The notes: generated by a model not told the origin, from the letters alone. A DNA stretch of 33,404 bases from CAZHGD01 sp964531735 (GCA_964531735.1 CAZHGD010000072.1:1-33404), one strand, 5' to 3'; counted from the first letter of the stretch, positions 6,767 through 16,415 are shown. Numbers and translations: made by a program.

Positions 6767-9694
6767 GTGCACGATGAAGCGCCGCAGACGGGCACCGAAC
6801 TGGCGACCGAGCGGCAGTGGCAGACGCTACCCGACCACGCCGAGCGCAGCGAGGCGATGTTCCGGGCCATCTACGAGCAAGGCAGCGGCCTGGCGGCGAT
6901 CATCGATCTGTCCGGGCGGCTGCGGCACGCCAACCCTGCCGCCTTGGAGCTGATCGGAGCCGAGCCGGCCGAGGTGATCGGGCGGCTGTTCTGGGAAACG
7001 CCCTGGTGGACCCACGATCCGGTGGAGCAAGCTCGACTGCGGGACGCCATCGAGCGCGCCGGCCAAGGCGAGTACGTGCTGCTCGAAACGAGCCACATGG
7101 CCGCCGACGGGGCGTTGCGCCACATCGAGTTCTCGCTCAAGCCGGTGCGCGATGAGGACGGACTGGTGTTCTGTCTCATCCCCGAAGGGCGCGACATCAC
7201 TGCCCGCAAGCGAGCTGAGGCGGAGCTGCGCCATGACGAAGCCCGCCTGACGGCCCTGCTCGAACTGGCCCAGATGAGCGGTCAGTCGGAGACCGCGCTG
7301 ACCGACTACGCCCTCGAGCGGGCCATCGAGGTGACGGCGAGCAGCATCGGCTACCTGGCCTTCATGGACGAGGACGAGACGGTGCTGACCATGTACTCAT
7401 GGTCCAAGTCGGCCATGCGTCAGTGCGCGATCGACGACCAGCCGATCGTCTACCCGATCGAGACCACGGGCCTCTGGGGCGAGGCCGTGCGCCAGCGCCG
7501 TCCGGTGATCACCAACGACTACGAGGCCGACAGCCCACTGAAGAAGGGCTTTCCGTCCGGGCACGTGCCGATCAAGCGCCACATGAACATCCCCCTGTTC
7601 GACGGTGGCCGCATCGTGTTGGTGGCCGGGGTGGGCAACAAGCTCGCGCCCTATGACGAGACCGATGTCAAGCAGTTGACCTTGATGATGGACGGCATGT
7701 GGAAGATCATCAAGGCCGGGCGCGTCGAGCGCGCGCTCCGTGACAGCGAGGCCCGCTACCGCTTCCTGGTGCAGAGCGCCAACGACGTCATCATCACCCT
7801 GGACGCATCCGGGAGCATCGAGTTCGTCAGCCCGGCGATCGAGCGTATCGCGGGCTACCGGCCCGACGATCTGAAGGGACGGGACGGCTTCGGTCGCGTC
7901 CATCCCGATGACCGGACGGCGCTCCGGGCGCTTTTCCACCAACTGGCCGGCGAGGCGGGCGCGACGGCCTGTGTCGAGTACCGGTACCAGCACCGCGACG
8001 GGCACTACCTCAACTTCGAAGCCAATGCGGTCAACCTGCTGCACGATCCCGGTGTCCAGAGCATGTTGGTCACCATCCGCGACGTCACCGAGCGACGCCA
8101 CACCGAGGAGCAGTTGCGCGCCGCCCTGCAGCGCACGCAGGACATCATCGAGTGTCTGCCCTTGGCCACGTTCGTGGTCGACCGGCAAGGCACGATCGTG
8201 GCGTGGAACCAGGCCATCGAGGAGATCACCGGCGTCAAGGCCGAGGACATGGTCGGCCAGCACCAGGACGCTATCGCCATACCGTTCTACGGCGAGGAGC
8301 GGCAGATCCTGATCGACCACATCGACCTGTCCGCCGAGGAACTGGGTCGTTACTACGCGGGGACGTTGCGCCGCGAAGGCACGCGCATCCTGGCCGAGGC
8401 CTTCGTGCCCAAGCTGCGCGGCGGCGCCGGCGCGTACATCTGGGGCGTGGCGGCGCCGCTCTTCGATAGCGCCGGGCAACGGTCCGGGGCCATCGAGGTG
8501 CTTCACGACGTCACCGAGCAGCGGCGCGCCGCCGCCGAGAACGCCCGGCTGCAGGAGCAGCTTCAGCAGGCGATGAAGATGGAGGCGGTGGGCCGACTGG
8601 CCGGCGGTGTGGCCCACGACTTCAACAACCTGCTGACGGCCATCATGGGCAACCTGGAGTTGGCGCAACTCGACCTGCTGGAAGCCGACCCGCTGTACTC
8701 GCTCGTGTCTGAGGTGTACAGCGCTGCGGAGAGCGCGGCGTCGCTGACGCAGCAGTTGCTGGCGTTCTCGCGCCGGCAGGTGATCGAGCCGCGCGTGCTC
8801 AACCCGAACTCACTGGTGACCAACCTGCAGCGCATGCTGGCGCGGCTGATCGGCGAAGACATCGAGTTGGTCATCCGCCTGGAACCCGAGGTCGGCGCGG
8901 TCAAGGTCGATCCCGGCCAGTTCGACCAGGTGTTGGTCAATCTCGCGGTGAACGCCCGCGACGCCATGCTGGGCGGTGGCAAGCTGGTCATCGAGACGTC
9001 GAACGCCACGCTCGACAGCAGCTACTGCGCCGCGCACGCCGGAGCAACGCCGGGCGAGTATGTGCAGTTGGCCGTCAGCGACACCGGCGTCGGCATGACC
9101 GCAGAAGTCAAGGCGCACCTGTTCGAGCCGTTCTTCACCACCAAGGAGACCGGCCGAGGCACTGGACTCGGCCTGGCCACGACCTTCGGCGTGGTGGCCC
9201 AGGCAGGCGGCTGGATCGATGTCTACTCCGAGGTGGGCCACGGCACGACGCTACGGATCTGGCTGCCGCGGGTGATGGCAGCCGTCGACGAGGTGAGGCG
9301 TGCGCCAACCGGACGCGACCTGCCGCGCGGCACGGAGACCGTGCTGCTGGTGGAGGACGAGGCCAGTGTTCGTGACTACGCCGTGGCCACGCTCCGACGA
9401 CTGGGCTACCGCGTCCTGCCGGCTGGCAACGGCGGCGAAGCGCTGCTGCTGCTGGAACAGCACCAGGGCCAGGTGCAACTGCTGATGACCGACGTGGTCA
9501 TGCCCGGCATGGACGGTCACACGCTGGCCATCCGGCTGCAGCAGATGCAGCGCTCGCTGAAGGTGCTCTACACCTCGGGCTACACGGCTGAGGTGATCGG
9601 TCACCACGGCATGGTTGACGAGCACCTCAACTTCCTGAGCAAGCCGTACACGATCCGGACGCTGGCGGCCAAGCTCCGCGAAGTGCTCGACTGA
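6767..9694 (+). CDS. Soluble hybrid sensor histidine kinase (PAS-GAF-PAS-PAS-HisKA-HATPase-REC)
   Basis: This is a protein of about 975 residues without membrane segments, so a cytoplasmic sensor. The order is PAS (about 28-150, ending GRDITARKRAEAEL), GAF (about 165-330, with SSIGYLAFMDEDETVLTMY), PAS (about 340-460), PAS (about 470-590, LATFVVDRQGTIVAWNQ), and HisKA with the phospho-acceptor His617 in GGVAHDFNNLLTAIMGN. Then come HATPase with N-box NLAVNARDAM, SDTGVGM and GTGLGLATTFG, and a C-terminal receiver with Asp909 in LLMTDVVMPGMDG. The GTG at 6767 is chosen because GAGGAG (6752-6757) sits 9 bases upstream; GTG codons at 6695-6701 are alternatives without a clear site. Signal and output partner are unknown. 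It ends 9 bases from the convergent kdpD gene. Confidence 0.93.
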   Translation: MHDEAPQTGTELATERQWQTLPDHAERSEAMFRAIYEQGSGLAAIIDLSGRLRHANPAALELIGAEPAEVIGRLFWETPWWTHDPVEQARLRDAIERAGQGEYVLLETSHMAADGALRHIEFSLKPVRDEDGLVFCLIPEGRDITARKRAEAELRHDEARLTALLELAQMSGQSETALTDYALERAIEVTASSIGYLAFMDEDETVLTMYSWSKSAMRQCAIDDQPIVYPIETTGLWGEAVRQRRPVITNDYEADSPLKKGFPSGHVPIKRHMNIPLFDGGRIVLVAGVGNKLAPYDETDVKQLTLMMDGMWKIIKAGRVERALRDSEARYRFLVQSANDVIITLDASGSIEFVSPAIERIAGYRPDDLKGRDGFGRVHPDDRTALRALFHQLAGEAGATACVEYRYQHRDGHYLNFEANAVNLLHDPGVQSMLVTIRDVTERRHTEEQLRAALQRTQDIIECLPLATFVVDRQGTIVAWNQAIEEITGVKAEDMVGQHQDAIAIPFYGEERQILIDHIDLSAEELGRYYAGTLRREGTRILAEAFVPKLRGGAGAYIWGVAAPLFDSAGQRSGAIEVLHDVTEQRRAAAENARLQEQLQQAMKMEAVGRLAGGVAHDFNNLLTAIMGNLELAQLDLLEADPLYSLVSEVYSAAESAASLTQQLLAFSRRQVIEPRVLNPNSLVTNLQRMLARLIGEDIELVIRLEPEVGAVKVDPGQFDQVLVNLAVNARDAMLGGGKLVIETSNATLDSSYCAAHAGATPGEYVQLAVSDTGVGMTAEVKAHLFEPFFTTKETGRGTGLGLATTFGVVAQAGGWIDVYSEVGHGTTLRIWLPRVMAAVDEVRRAPTGRDLPRGTETVLLVEDEASVRDYAVATLRRLGYRVLPAGNGGEALLLLEQHQGQVQLLMTDVVMPGMDGHTLAIRLQQMQRSLKVLYTSGYTAEVIGHHGMVDEHLNFLSKPYTIRTLAAKLREVLD

Positions 9695-9703
9695 GCGGAG
9701 TCG

Positions 9704-11650
9704 TCAGACTGGCGGCGTGACGCGCTCGATGGCCACCGCGGCGAGCGCGGCCAGTGCTTCGAGCAGGCGGCGTTGCGTGGGCGACATGGGCCGTCCCGGG
9801 GCTAGCCATTGGACCGCCAGGATGCCGACGCACCGCTCGCCCGTCTGGAGCGGCAGGCAGTACCACGGAATGCCCGGCAGTGTGTGCGACCCATACCCGG
9901 CCGGCTGGCCGTGCTGCCAGGCCCACGTGGCCGCGGCCAGGTCATGGCCGTCGAGCTGGATGTCGGCGGCCGAGGTGGCCGCCTGGCGCAGCTCCTGGTC
10001 TGCCGGCAAGAGCACGGCCACCCGTGCGTTCAGGCTCCGCGCCACCTCGGTGACCACGGCTTCGAGCACGTCGGACAGCGCCGCCGCCGCCGCGGTCCGG
10101 CGAGCCAGGCCGTACATCGCCGAGGTCTGCTCCTCACGCCGTCGAGCCGCTTCGGCCTGGTCGCGTACGCGGGCCGTCAGACGGCTGCTGGTCAGGGCCA
10201 CCAGGAGGTACATGAAGGCAGCCAGCACGTCCTGCGGGTTCGAGATGGTGAACGTGTGGTAGGGCGGCACGAAGAAGAAGTCGTAGACCAGCAGGCACGC
10301 GACGGCGCTGTAGACCGAGGGTCCCAACCCCCAGGTGCATGCGCTGTAGAGCACCGGCAGCACAAAGAGGAGCGACAAGTTGGGCAGGGCCAGCGAGCGC
10401 GCCATCAGGGCCGCCAGGCCGCCGGCCAGCAAGACCGCCATGCTGCTGCCGGCATAGGCGTGACAGTTGGCGCCCTCGGCGCTCTGGCCGCGACCGGAGG
10501 CCGTGGCCGCCGGCGCGCTCGCGCTGCCGGTCACCACATAGACATCGATGTGGCCACTGTCGCGGATCAGGTCGTACACGATGCTGCCCTGGAGCAGTTC
10601 GCGCCAGCGGCTGGCCAGCGACTTGCCGATGAGAATCTCGGTGGCGTTGGCCGCGCGGGCGTAGCGCACGAGTTCCGCGGCGACGTCCTCACCGGGCACC
10701 GTCTCGGCTTGACCGCCGAGCTCCTCGGCGAGGTGCAGCGTCGCGGCCACACGGTCGCGGTCGGCGTCCGCCAGATGGTAGTGGCGAGCGCCTTTGACGT
10801 AGACGGCGGTCCAGTCGCAGTGGCGCGCCTGGGCCCGGCGAGCGGCGGTGCGGACCAGGCTCGGCGAGTGCGGGCTGGGGCTGACGCAGACCACGATGCG
10901 CTCGGTGGTGGGCCACGGGCCCAGGATGGCGTGCGCCCGCATGTACGTGCGCACTCTGTCGCCGACGCGCGACGCCACATGCCGCAGGGCCAGCTCGCGC
11001 AGAGCGGCCAAGTTGCCCGGCCGGAAGAAGTGCTGCACCGCGGCGGCGGCGTACTCCGGCACGTAGACCTTGCCCTCGTTCAGACGCTCGAGCAGCTCAG
11101 CGGGCGGCAGGTCGATGACCTCCACCTCGTCGGCACTCTCGAAGAAGCCGTCGGGTACGGTCTCGCGAACGCGGACCCCGGTGATCTGCGCCACCGCGTC
11201 GTTGAGGCTCTCGACGTGCTGCACGTTGACGGTCGTCCAGACGTCGATACCAGCGGCCAGCAACTCCTCGATGTCGAGGTAGCGCTTGGCGTGGCGCCCA
11301 CCCGGTGCGTTGGTGTGGGCCAGCTCGTCGACCAGCACCAGTGCCGGCCGGCGCGCCAGCACGGCGTCGAGGTCCAACTCGTCGAGCGTCGTGCCCCGGT
11401 AGGCGACGGCGCGGCGGGGCAGAACAGGCAGGCCGGTCAGCAACGCCTCGGTCTCGGCTCGTCGGTGAGTCTCGACCAACGCGACCACCAGGTCGGCGCC
11501 TTGCTCATGCTTCTCGCGCGCGGCGGTCAGCATCGCGTAGGTCTTGCCCACTCCCGGCGCTGCGCCGAGGAAGACCTTCAGCCGGCCGCGCCCTGCGGTG
11601 GCCAGGCTGGCCAACAGTGCCTCGGGTGTGGGTCGGCTGTCGTCGGTCAT
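9704..11650 (-). CDS. kdpD: Truncated KdpD: N-terminal sensor part without kinase core
   Basis: The 648-residue protein has the KdpD N-terminal domain (about 20-230) with Walker A GAAPGVGKT at 29-37 and LVLVDELAHTNAPG at about 105-117. A universal-stress-protein domain (about 250-375) contains IGKSLASRWRELLQGSIV. A DUF4118 membrane block (about 402-490) includes YDFFFVPPYHTFTIS, and a GAF-like domain spans about 520-645. It ends right after the GAF (VAIERVTPPV), where full-length KdpD (about 890 residues) would continue into HisKA and HATPase, so it cannot autophosphorylate. Short KdpD forms are known in some bacteria. The ATG at 11650 overlaps the kdpC stop (ATGA). It probably senses K+ or nucleotide state and acts with the separate kinase encoded at 17156-18706. 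Confidence 0.93.
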   Translation of the reverse strand: MTDDSRPTPEALLASLATAGRGRLKVFLGAAPGVGKTYAMLTAAREKHEQGADLVVALVETHRRAETEALLTGLPVLPRRAVAYRGTTLDELDLDAVLARRPALVLVDELAHTNAPGGRHAKRYLDIEELLAAGIDVWTTVNVQHVESLNDAVAQITGVRVRETVPDGFFESADEVEVIDLPPAELLERLNEGKVYVPEYAAAAVQHFFRPGNLAALRELALRHVASRVGDRVRTYMRAHAILGPWPTTERIVVCVSPSPHSPSLVRTAARRAQARHCDWTAVYVKGARHYHLADADRDRVAATLHLAEELGGQAETVPGEDVAAELVRYARAANATEILIGKSLASRWRELLQGSIVYDLIRDSGHIDVYVVTGSASAPAATASGRGQSAEGANCHAYAGSSMAVLLAGGLAALMARSLALPNLSLLFVLPVLYSACTWGLGPSVYSAVACLLVYDFFFVPPYHTFTISNPQDVLAAFMYLLVALTSSRLTARVRDQAEAARRREEQTSAMYGLARRTAAAAALSDVLEAVVTEVARSLNARVAVLLPADQELRQAATSAADIQLDGHDLAAATWAWQHGQPAGYGSHTLPGIPWYCLPLQTGERCVGILAVQWLAPGRPMSPTQRRLLEALAALAAVAIERVTPPV

Positions 11651-12246
11651 CGCTGGCCCTCTGCCAGAGCCCGGTCGAGCGCCAAATTGAGCCGCAGGAC
11701 GTTGACGCGTGGTTCGCCCAGGATGCCCCAGGAGCGAGGCTCGGTGCACCGCGAGACCAAGGCCGCCACGGTGTGCTCCGGCAGTCGCCGCGAGCGGGCG
11801 ACGCGGCTCGCCTGGAGGCGGGCGTTGGCCACCGAGATGTGCGGGTCGAGGCCGCTGGCTGAGCGAGTGACCGCGTCGGCCGGGACCAAGGTGCCGGGCG
11901 GCAGTTCGTTGGTCTGGCGGTAGGCCGCCGCCAACTGCGCCACGCCGTCGAAGCCGGGCTCGCCCAGCACCAGCTTCGCCGACGTCGGTCCCAGGTTGGT
12001 GGCGGCGGACGCTGCGGCGTCGTAGGCGGCCGCTGACGGCCGTGGGTGGAAGTACTCGGGCCGGCTGAACGGCTGGCCAATCAGCTCCGAGCCAACCAGA
12101 CGGCCGTTGGTGCCGACGAGGGACCCGCCGGCCTGGGCGGGCCAGAGCAGTTGCGCCAGCCCGGTCACCACCGCGGGGAAGCACAGTCCGGTCAGGGCAG
12201 CGAGGACCAGCATCATCCGGGTGGCGCGCGCCAACAGGATCGCCAT
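11647..12246 (-). CDS. kdpC: Potassium-transporting ATPase subunit C
   Basis: KdpC is the single-span accessory subunit that supports ATP binding by KdpB in the KdpFABC pump. The protein has 199 residues, near the usual 190. One N-terminal membrane helix lies at about 8-35 (MMLVLAALTGLCFPAVVTGL), followed by a periplasmic domain with SELIGQPFSRPEYFHPRPSA and ASGLDPHISVANARLQASRVAR. These are standard KdpC signatures. A strong AAGGAGG lies before the ATG. It follows kdpB by 14 bases and overlaps kdpD by four. Confidence 0.97.
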   Translation of the reverse strand: MAILLARATRMMLVLAALTGLCFPAVVTGLAQLLWPAQAGGSLVGTNGRLVGSELIGQPFSRPEYFHPRPSAAAYDAAASAATNLGPTSAKLVLGEPGFDGVAQLAAAYRQTNELPPGTLVPADAVTRSASGLDPHISVANARLQASRVARSRRLPEHTVAALVSRCTEPRSWGILGEPRVNVLRLNLALDRALAEGQR

Positions 12247-12260
12247 GGTGGCCTCCTTTC

Positions 12261-14354
12261 TCAGAGTGCCGGCGCCAGGTGCAGCAGCACCAGGGCACGG
12301 TCGAGCAGCCAGATGCCAGGGAATGGGGCGAGCAAGCCGCCCAGCCCGTACACGAGCAGGTTGCGTCGCAGCAGCGCGCCGGCGCCCATCGGGCGGTACG
12401 GCACGCCGCGCAGGGCGAGTGGCACCAGGGCGACGATGATCAGCGCGTTGAAGATCACCGCCGCCAGAATGGCCGATTCGGCCGAGTGCAACTGCATCAC
12501 GTTCAGCGTCCAGAGCGGCCCCCGGTCGCCACCGACCGCGTACAGGCTGCCGAACATCGCCGGCAGGATGGCAAAGTACTTGGCCACGTCGTTGGCGATG
12601 GAGAAGGTGGTCAGCGCCCCGCGAGTCATCAGCAGTTGCTTGCCGATCTCCACGACCTCGATCAGCTTCGTAGGGTTGCTGTCGAGGTCGACCATGTTGC
12701 CCGCCTCTTTGGCGGCCTGGGTCCCGGTGTTCATGGCCACGCCGACATCGGCCGCGGCCAGCGCGGGCGCGTCGTTGGTGCCGTCACCGGTCATGGCCAC
12801 GAGCCGGCCGCCCTCCTGCTCCTGGCGGATGAGCCGCATCTTGAGCTCCGGCGTCGCTTCCGCCAGGAAGTCGTCGACACCGGCCTCGCTGGCGATGGCG
12901 GCCGCGGTCAGCGGATTGTCGCCGGTGATCATCACGGTGCGGATGCCCATCGCGCGCAGGTGGTCGAACCGCTCGCGCATGCCGCCCTTGACGATGTCCT
13001 TGAGGTAGATCACACCCAAGGCACCGCGTTGGTTGTCGGCCACCACCAGCGGCGTGCCGCCGGCCTGGGCGATGCGGTTGACCTCGCCCTCCACGGCGTC
13101 GGGCAAGCTGCGACCTTGCTCGGACAGCCAACGCCGCACGGCGTCGGCGGCGCCCTTGCGGACCTGGCGACCGTTGGTGTTGACGCCGCTCATGCGCGTC
13201 TGCGCCGTGAACGCGATGAACTCCGCCTCGTGGCGGGCCAGGTGACGCTCGCGCAGGCCGTACTGCTTGGCCAGCACCACGATCGAGCGCCCTTCCGGCG
13301 TCTCGTCGGCCAGCGAGGACAACTGTGCGGCGTCGGCCAGGTCGTGCGCGGAGACCTGCGGGGCGGCGCTGAACTCGACGGCCTCGCGGTTGCCGAGGGT
13401 GATGGTGCCGGTCTTGTCCAGCAGCAGTGTGTTCACATCGCCAGCGGCTTCCACGGCCTTGCCGCTCATCGCGAGCACGTTGTGTTGCATGACGCGGTCG
13501 ATACCAGCGATGCCGATGGCGCTGAGCAGCCCACCGATGGTGGTCGGGATCAGGCAGACCAGCAGCGACACCAGGATCACCACCGAGGGCGCCGCGCCGC
13601 CGCCACCGGCAACCGCTTGCAGCGCGAAGGGCAACAGCGTGGCCACGGCCAGCAGGAAGATCACGGTCAGGCCGGCCAGGAGGATGTTGAGCGCAATCTC
13701 ATTGGGTGTCTTCTGGCGTTGGGCGCCTTCCACCAGACTGATCATGCGGTCGACAAAGGTCTCGCCCGGGTTGGCGGTGACCCGGATGCGTAGCCAGTCG
13801 GAGAGCACCGTGGTGCCGCCCGTCACGGCGCTGCGGTCGCCGCCGCTCTCGCGAATCACCGGCGCGGATTCGCCGGTGATGGCCGCCTCATTGACGGTGG
13901 CCACGCCCTCGATCACCTCACCGTCGCCCGGGATCAGTTCGCCCGCCTCGACCCGCACCACATCGCCCTTGCGAAGCGCCGTGGCCGCGATGAGTTCGTG
14001 ACCGCTCAAGATCTCGCGGCGCGCGGTCATCTCCTGGCGTGTGCGGCGCAGCGTGTCGGCCTGGGCTTTGCCGCGCCCTTCGGCCATCGCCTCGGCGAAG
14101 TTGGCGAACAGCACGGTGAACCACAGCCAGATCGTGATCTGCGACTCGAAGAGCAGCGTGCGGCCGCCGGCCGAACCGAGGATGTCTCGGCCCAGCAGGA
14201 CCGAGGTGAGCAGCGCACCCACGGCCACCACGAAGATCACCGGGTTGTGGGCCAGGATGCGCGGATGCATCTTGCGGAGAGCGTCCACGACGGCCCGTCG
14301 GACCACCGGCGGGTCGAACAGGGGCCGCCCACGGCGGCGCTTGGAGGTCGACAC
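12261..14354 (-). CDS. kdpB: Potassium-transporting P-type ATPase subunit B
   Basis: KdpB is the ATP-hydrolysing P-type subunit that energises K+ uptake in the cytoplasmic membrane. The 697 residues show the phosphorylated Asp313 in LLLDKTGTITLG, the actuator TGES at 160-163, PTTIGGLLSAIGIAGIDRVM around 270-289, the hinge motif MTGDGTNDAPAL, and several membrane helices. Ser163 corresponds to the TGES serine that in E. coli is the site of inhibitory phosphorylation. The start is GTG at 14354 with GAGG about 6 bases upstream. The gap to kdpA is 13 bases. Confidence 0.98.
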   Translation of the reverse strand: MSTSKRRRGRPLFDPPVVRRAVVDALRKMHPRILAHNPVIFVVAVGALLTSVLLGRDILGSAGGRTLLFESQITIWLWFTVLFANFAEAMAEGRGKAQADTLRRTRQEMTARREILSGHELIAATALRKGDVVRVEAGELIPGDGEVIEGVATVNEAAITGESAPVIRESGGDRSAVTGGTTVLSDWLRIRVTANPGETFVDRMISLVEGAQRQKTPNEIALNILLAGLTVIFLLAVATLLPFALQAVAGGGGAAPSVVILVSLLVCLIPTTIGGLLSAIGIAGIDRVMQHNVLAMSGKAVEAAGDVNTLLLDKTGTITLGNREAVEFSAAPQVSAHDLADAAQLSSLADETPEGRSIVVLAKQYGLRERHLARHEAEFIAFTAQTRMSGVNTNGRQVRKGAADAVRRWLSEQGRSLPDAVEGEVNRIAQAGGTPLVVADNQRGALGVIYLKDIVKGGMRERFDHLRAMGIRTVMITGDNPLTAAAIASEAGVDDFLAEATPELKMRLIRQEQEGGRLVAMTGDGTNDAPALAAADVGVAMNTGTQAAKEAGNMVDLDSNPTKLIEVVEIGKQLLMTRGALTTFSIANDVAKYFAILPAMFGSLYAVGGDRGPLWTLNVMQLHSAESAILAAVIFNALIIVALVPLALRGVPYRPMGAGALLRRNLLVYGLGGLLAPFPGIWLLDRALVLLHLAPAL

Positions 14355-14367
14355 GAGACACCTCGTT

Positions 14368-16158
14368 TCAGAGCAGACGACCTGGTAGCATCAGGCCGTA
14401 CTCGAGAATGGGACCCAGACTGAGGACCGGCAGGAAGGTCAGCGCGGCCACCACCACGATGACGCCGATCAGCAGCACCACGAACAGCGCGGAATGGGTC
14501 GGGAAGGTCCCGGCCGAAGGCGGGGTGCCTTTCTTGGCCGCCAGCGAGCCGGCCAACGCCAGCACGGGCACGATCATCAGGAAGCGCCCGATCAGCATCG
14601 CCAGGCCGAGGGTCACGTTGAGCAGCGGTGTGTTGGCGTTGAGGCCCGCGAAGGCGCTGCCGTTGTTCGCGGCCGCCGAGGTGCAGGCGTAGAGCAGCTC
14701 CGACAGCCCATGCGGTCCCTGGTTGGCCAGGTTGGCCGTGACGGGTCCGGGTGGATTCCAGGCGCTGCCGGCGGCGACCGGCCAGATGGTGAGCGCGGCC
14801 GTCAAGGCCAGAATGGTCACCGAAGACACGAGCACGAACAGCATCGCCAGCTTGACCTCGCGCGCCTCGATCTTCTTGCCCAGGTACTCGGGCGTGCGGC
14901 CAACCATCAGGCCAGCGATGAACACGGTCAGTACCGCGTAGATGAGCAGGCCGTAGAGGCCGGCGCCAACCCCGCCGAAGATGACCTCGCCGCTCTGCAT
15001 GTTGACCATTGCCACCAAGCCGGCCAGTGGGGTCAGGCTGTCATGCGCGGCGTCCACGGCGCCGCACGACGCGGCCGTGGTGGCCGTCGTGAACAGCGCC
15101 GTCTGGGCCTGACCGAAGCGCGTCTCCTTGCCTTCCAGGTTGCCGGCCAGATCGGCCATGGTGCCAGCGTCACACGAGACGCCCTGAGCGATGATGGCTG
15201 GGTTGCCACGGGTCTCCGAGGCGTAGACCACGGTGACGCCCACCAGGAACAGCACGGCCGAGGCCGCCCAGAGCGCCCATCCCTGCCGCCGGTCGCCCAC
15301 CATCTGGCCGAACATGCCCAGCAAGCCCGCCGGAATGGCCAGGAGCATCAGCACCTGCAGCAGGTTCACCAGCGGGGCGGGGTTCTCGAACGGGTGGGCG
15401 CTGTTGGCGTTGTAGAAGCCGCCGCCATTGGTGCCGAGCAGCTTGATGACCTCTTGCGAGGCCACGGGGCCCATGGCAATGGTCTGCTGGCCGCCCTCCA
15501 GCGTGGTCACCTGGACATACGGCGCGAAGTTCTGGATGACGCCCTGCGAGACGAACACCAGCGCGAGCACCAGGCACGGCGGGAGCAGCACGTAGAGCGT
15601 GGCGCGCACCAGGTCGGACCAGAAGTTGCCGACGGTGCGGCTGTCGTGGCGCGCGAAGCCGCGGGTGACGGCGACAGCCACGGCGATGCCAGCCGCCGCC
15701 GAGACCCAGTTCTGGAAGGCTAGCGCCAGCGTCTGCGACAGGTACGACAGCGTCGTCTCACCGCCGTAGGCTTGCCAGTTGGTGTTGGTGGCGAACGACA
15801 CGGCGGTGTTGAACGCCAGGTCGGGCGTCAAGGGAGTGGCGTTGCTGGGCGCGGCCGGAGTGCTGAAGCCCATCGGGTTGAGTGGCAGCAAGCCCTGCAG
15901 GCGCAGCACGAGGTAGCTGAACATGGTGGCCGTCAAGCTGAACGCCAGCAGCGCGCCCGCATAGCTGCTCCAGTGCATCTCTTGGTGCGGATCCACGCCG
16001 GCCAGTCGGTAGACCAGCCGTTCGAGTGGTCCGAGCACGGGATCGAGCCAGGTGCGTCGGCCCTCGAAGACCGTGGCCAGGTAACTGCCGACTGGCCTGG
16101 TGATCAGCGCGAGCAGGCCCACGGAGACCGTGATCTGGAGCCATCCGACGAGGGTCAT
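14368..16158 (-). CDS. kdpA: Potassium-transporting ATPase subunit A
   Basis: KdpA is the channel-like membrane subunit that selects and binds K+. The 596 residues are a little longer than the E. coli protein (557). The four pore-loop regions are visible: FNTAVSFATNTNWQAYGGE, LLGTNGGGFYNANSAHPFEN, NMQSGEVIFGGVGAGLYG and AAANNGSAFAGLNANTP, between about ten hydrophobic segments. The ATG at 16158 has AAGGGG upstream and begins 12 bases after the kdpF stop. Confidence 0.98.
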   Translation of the reverse strand: MTLVGWLQITVSVGLLALITRPVGSYLATVFEGRRTWLDPVLGPLERLVYRLAGVDPHQEMHWSSYAGALLAFSLTATMFSYLVLRLQGLLPLNPMGFSTPAAPSNATPLTPDLAFNTAVSFATNTNWQAYGGETTLSYLSQTLALAFQNWVSAAAGIAVAVAVTRGFARHDSRTVGNFWSDLVRATLYVLLPPCLVLALVFVSQGVIQNFAPYVQVTTLEGGQQTIAMGPVASQEVIKLLGTNGGGFYNANSAHPFENPAPLVNLLQVLMLLAIPAGLLGMFGQMVGDRRQGWALWAASAVLFLVGVTVVYASETRGNPAIIAQGVSCDAGTMADLAGNLEGKETRFGQAQTALFTTATTAASCGAVDAAHDSLTPLAGLVAMVNMQSGEVIFGGVGAGLYGLLIYAVLTVFIAGLMVGRTPEYLGKKIEAREVKLAMLFVLVSSVTILALTAALTIWPVAAGSAWNPPGPVTANLANQGPHGLSELLYACTSAAANNGSAFAGLNANTPLLNVTLGLAMLIGRFLMIVPVLALAGSLAAKKGTPPSAGTFPTHSALFVVLLIGVIVVVAALTFLPVLSLGPILEYGLMLPGRLL

Positions 16159-16170
16159 CGTGTGCCCCTT

Positions 16171-16260
16171 TCAGAACCGCTCGGGGCGGACCAGCGCATA
16201 GAGCAGGTAGGCCGCCAACGCCACTGTGGCCAGGCTGCCCAGACCGTAGTCGAGCCACAT
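16171..16260 (-). CDS. kdpF: Potassium-transporting ATPase small subunit F
   Basis: This is a 29-residue single-helix peptide, starting MWLDYGLG, with a hydrophobic middle (ATVALAAYLLYALV) and the family-typical ending RPERF. KdpF stabilises the KdpFABC complex in the membrane. GGAGGT sits four bases before the ATG, a strong ribosome-binding site. The position directly in front of kdpA is the standard one. Its short length means automated gene calls often miss it. Confidence 0.93.
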   Translation of the reverse strand: MWLDYGLGSLATVALAAYLLYALVRPERF

Positions 16261-16272
16261 GGGGACCTCCTC

Positions 16273-16353
16273 TCAGAGCCCTTCGGTCCAGCGCGCGTAG
16301 CCGGCGGCCACGGCGAAGAAGCCGATCGCCAGCCCGATGTAGAGCACGTCCAT
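16273..16353 (-). CDS. 26-residue single-span membrane peptide in front of kdpF
   Basis: This short open frame starts MDVLYIGLAIGFF, continues as one hydrophobic helix and ends with a charged tail (RWTEGL). GGGAGGA precedes tandem ATG codons at 16356 and 16353; the second has the better spacing. It ends 12 bases before kdpF, which has its own strong site. From memory, similar D(V/L)LY-type micropeptides with a helix and charged tail lie upstream of kdpF in other Kdp operons, usually unnamed. A role as an extra pump subunit or regulator is an inference. Confidence 0.75.
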   Translation of the reverse strand: MDVLYIGLAIGFFAVAAGYARWTEGL

Positions 16354-16415
16354 CATGTCCTCCCGCCCGCTCGCCGTGTGGCCGCGGGTACGAGGGCACA
16401 CTACGACCAGGGCGG

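Noticed and set aside
11651..12298. 216-codon upstream extension of kdpD
   Set aside because: It overlaps kdpC entirely in another frame, and the ATG at 11650 with an ATGA overlap gives a normal KdpD N-terminus.
12279..13793. Plus-strand 504-codon open frame
   Set aside because: Antisense to kdpB, whose P-type ATPase motifs are unambiguous.
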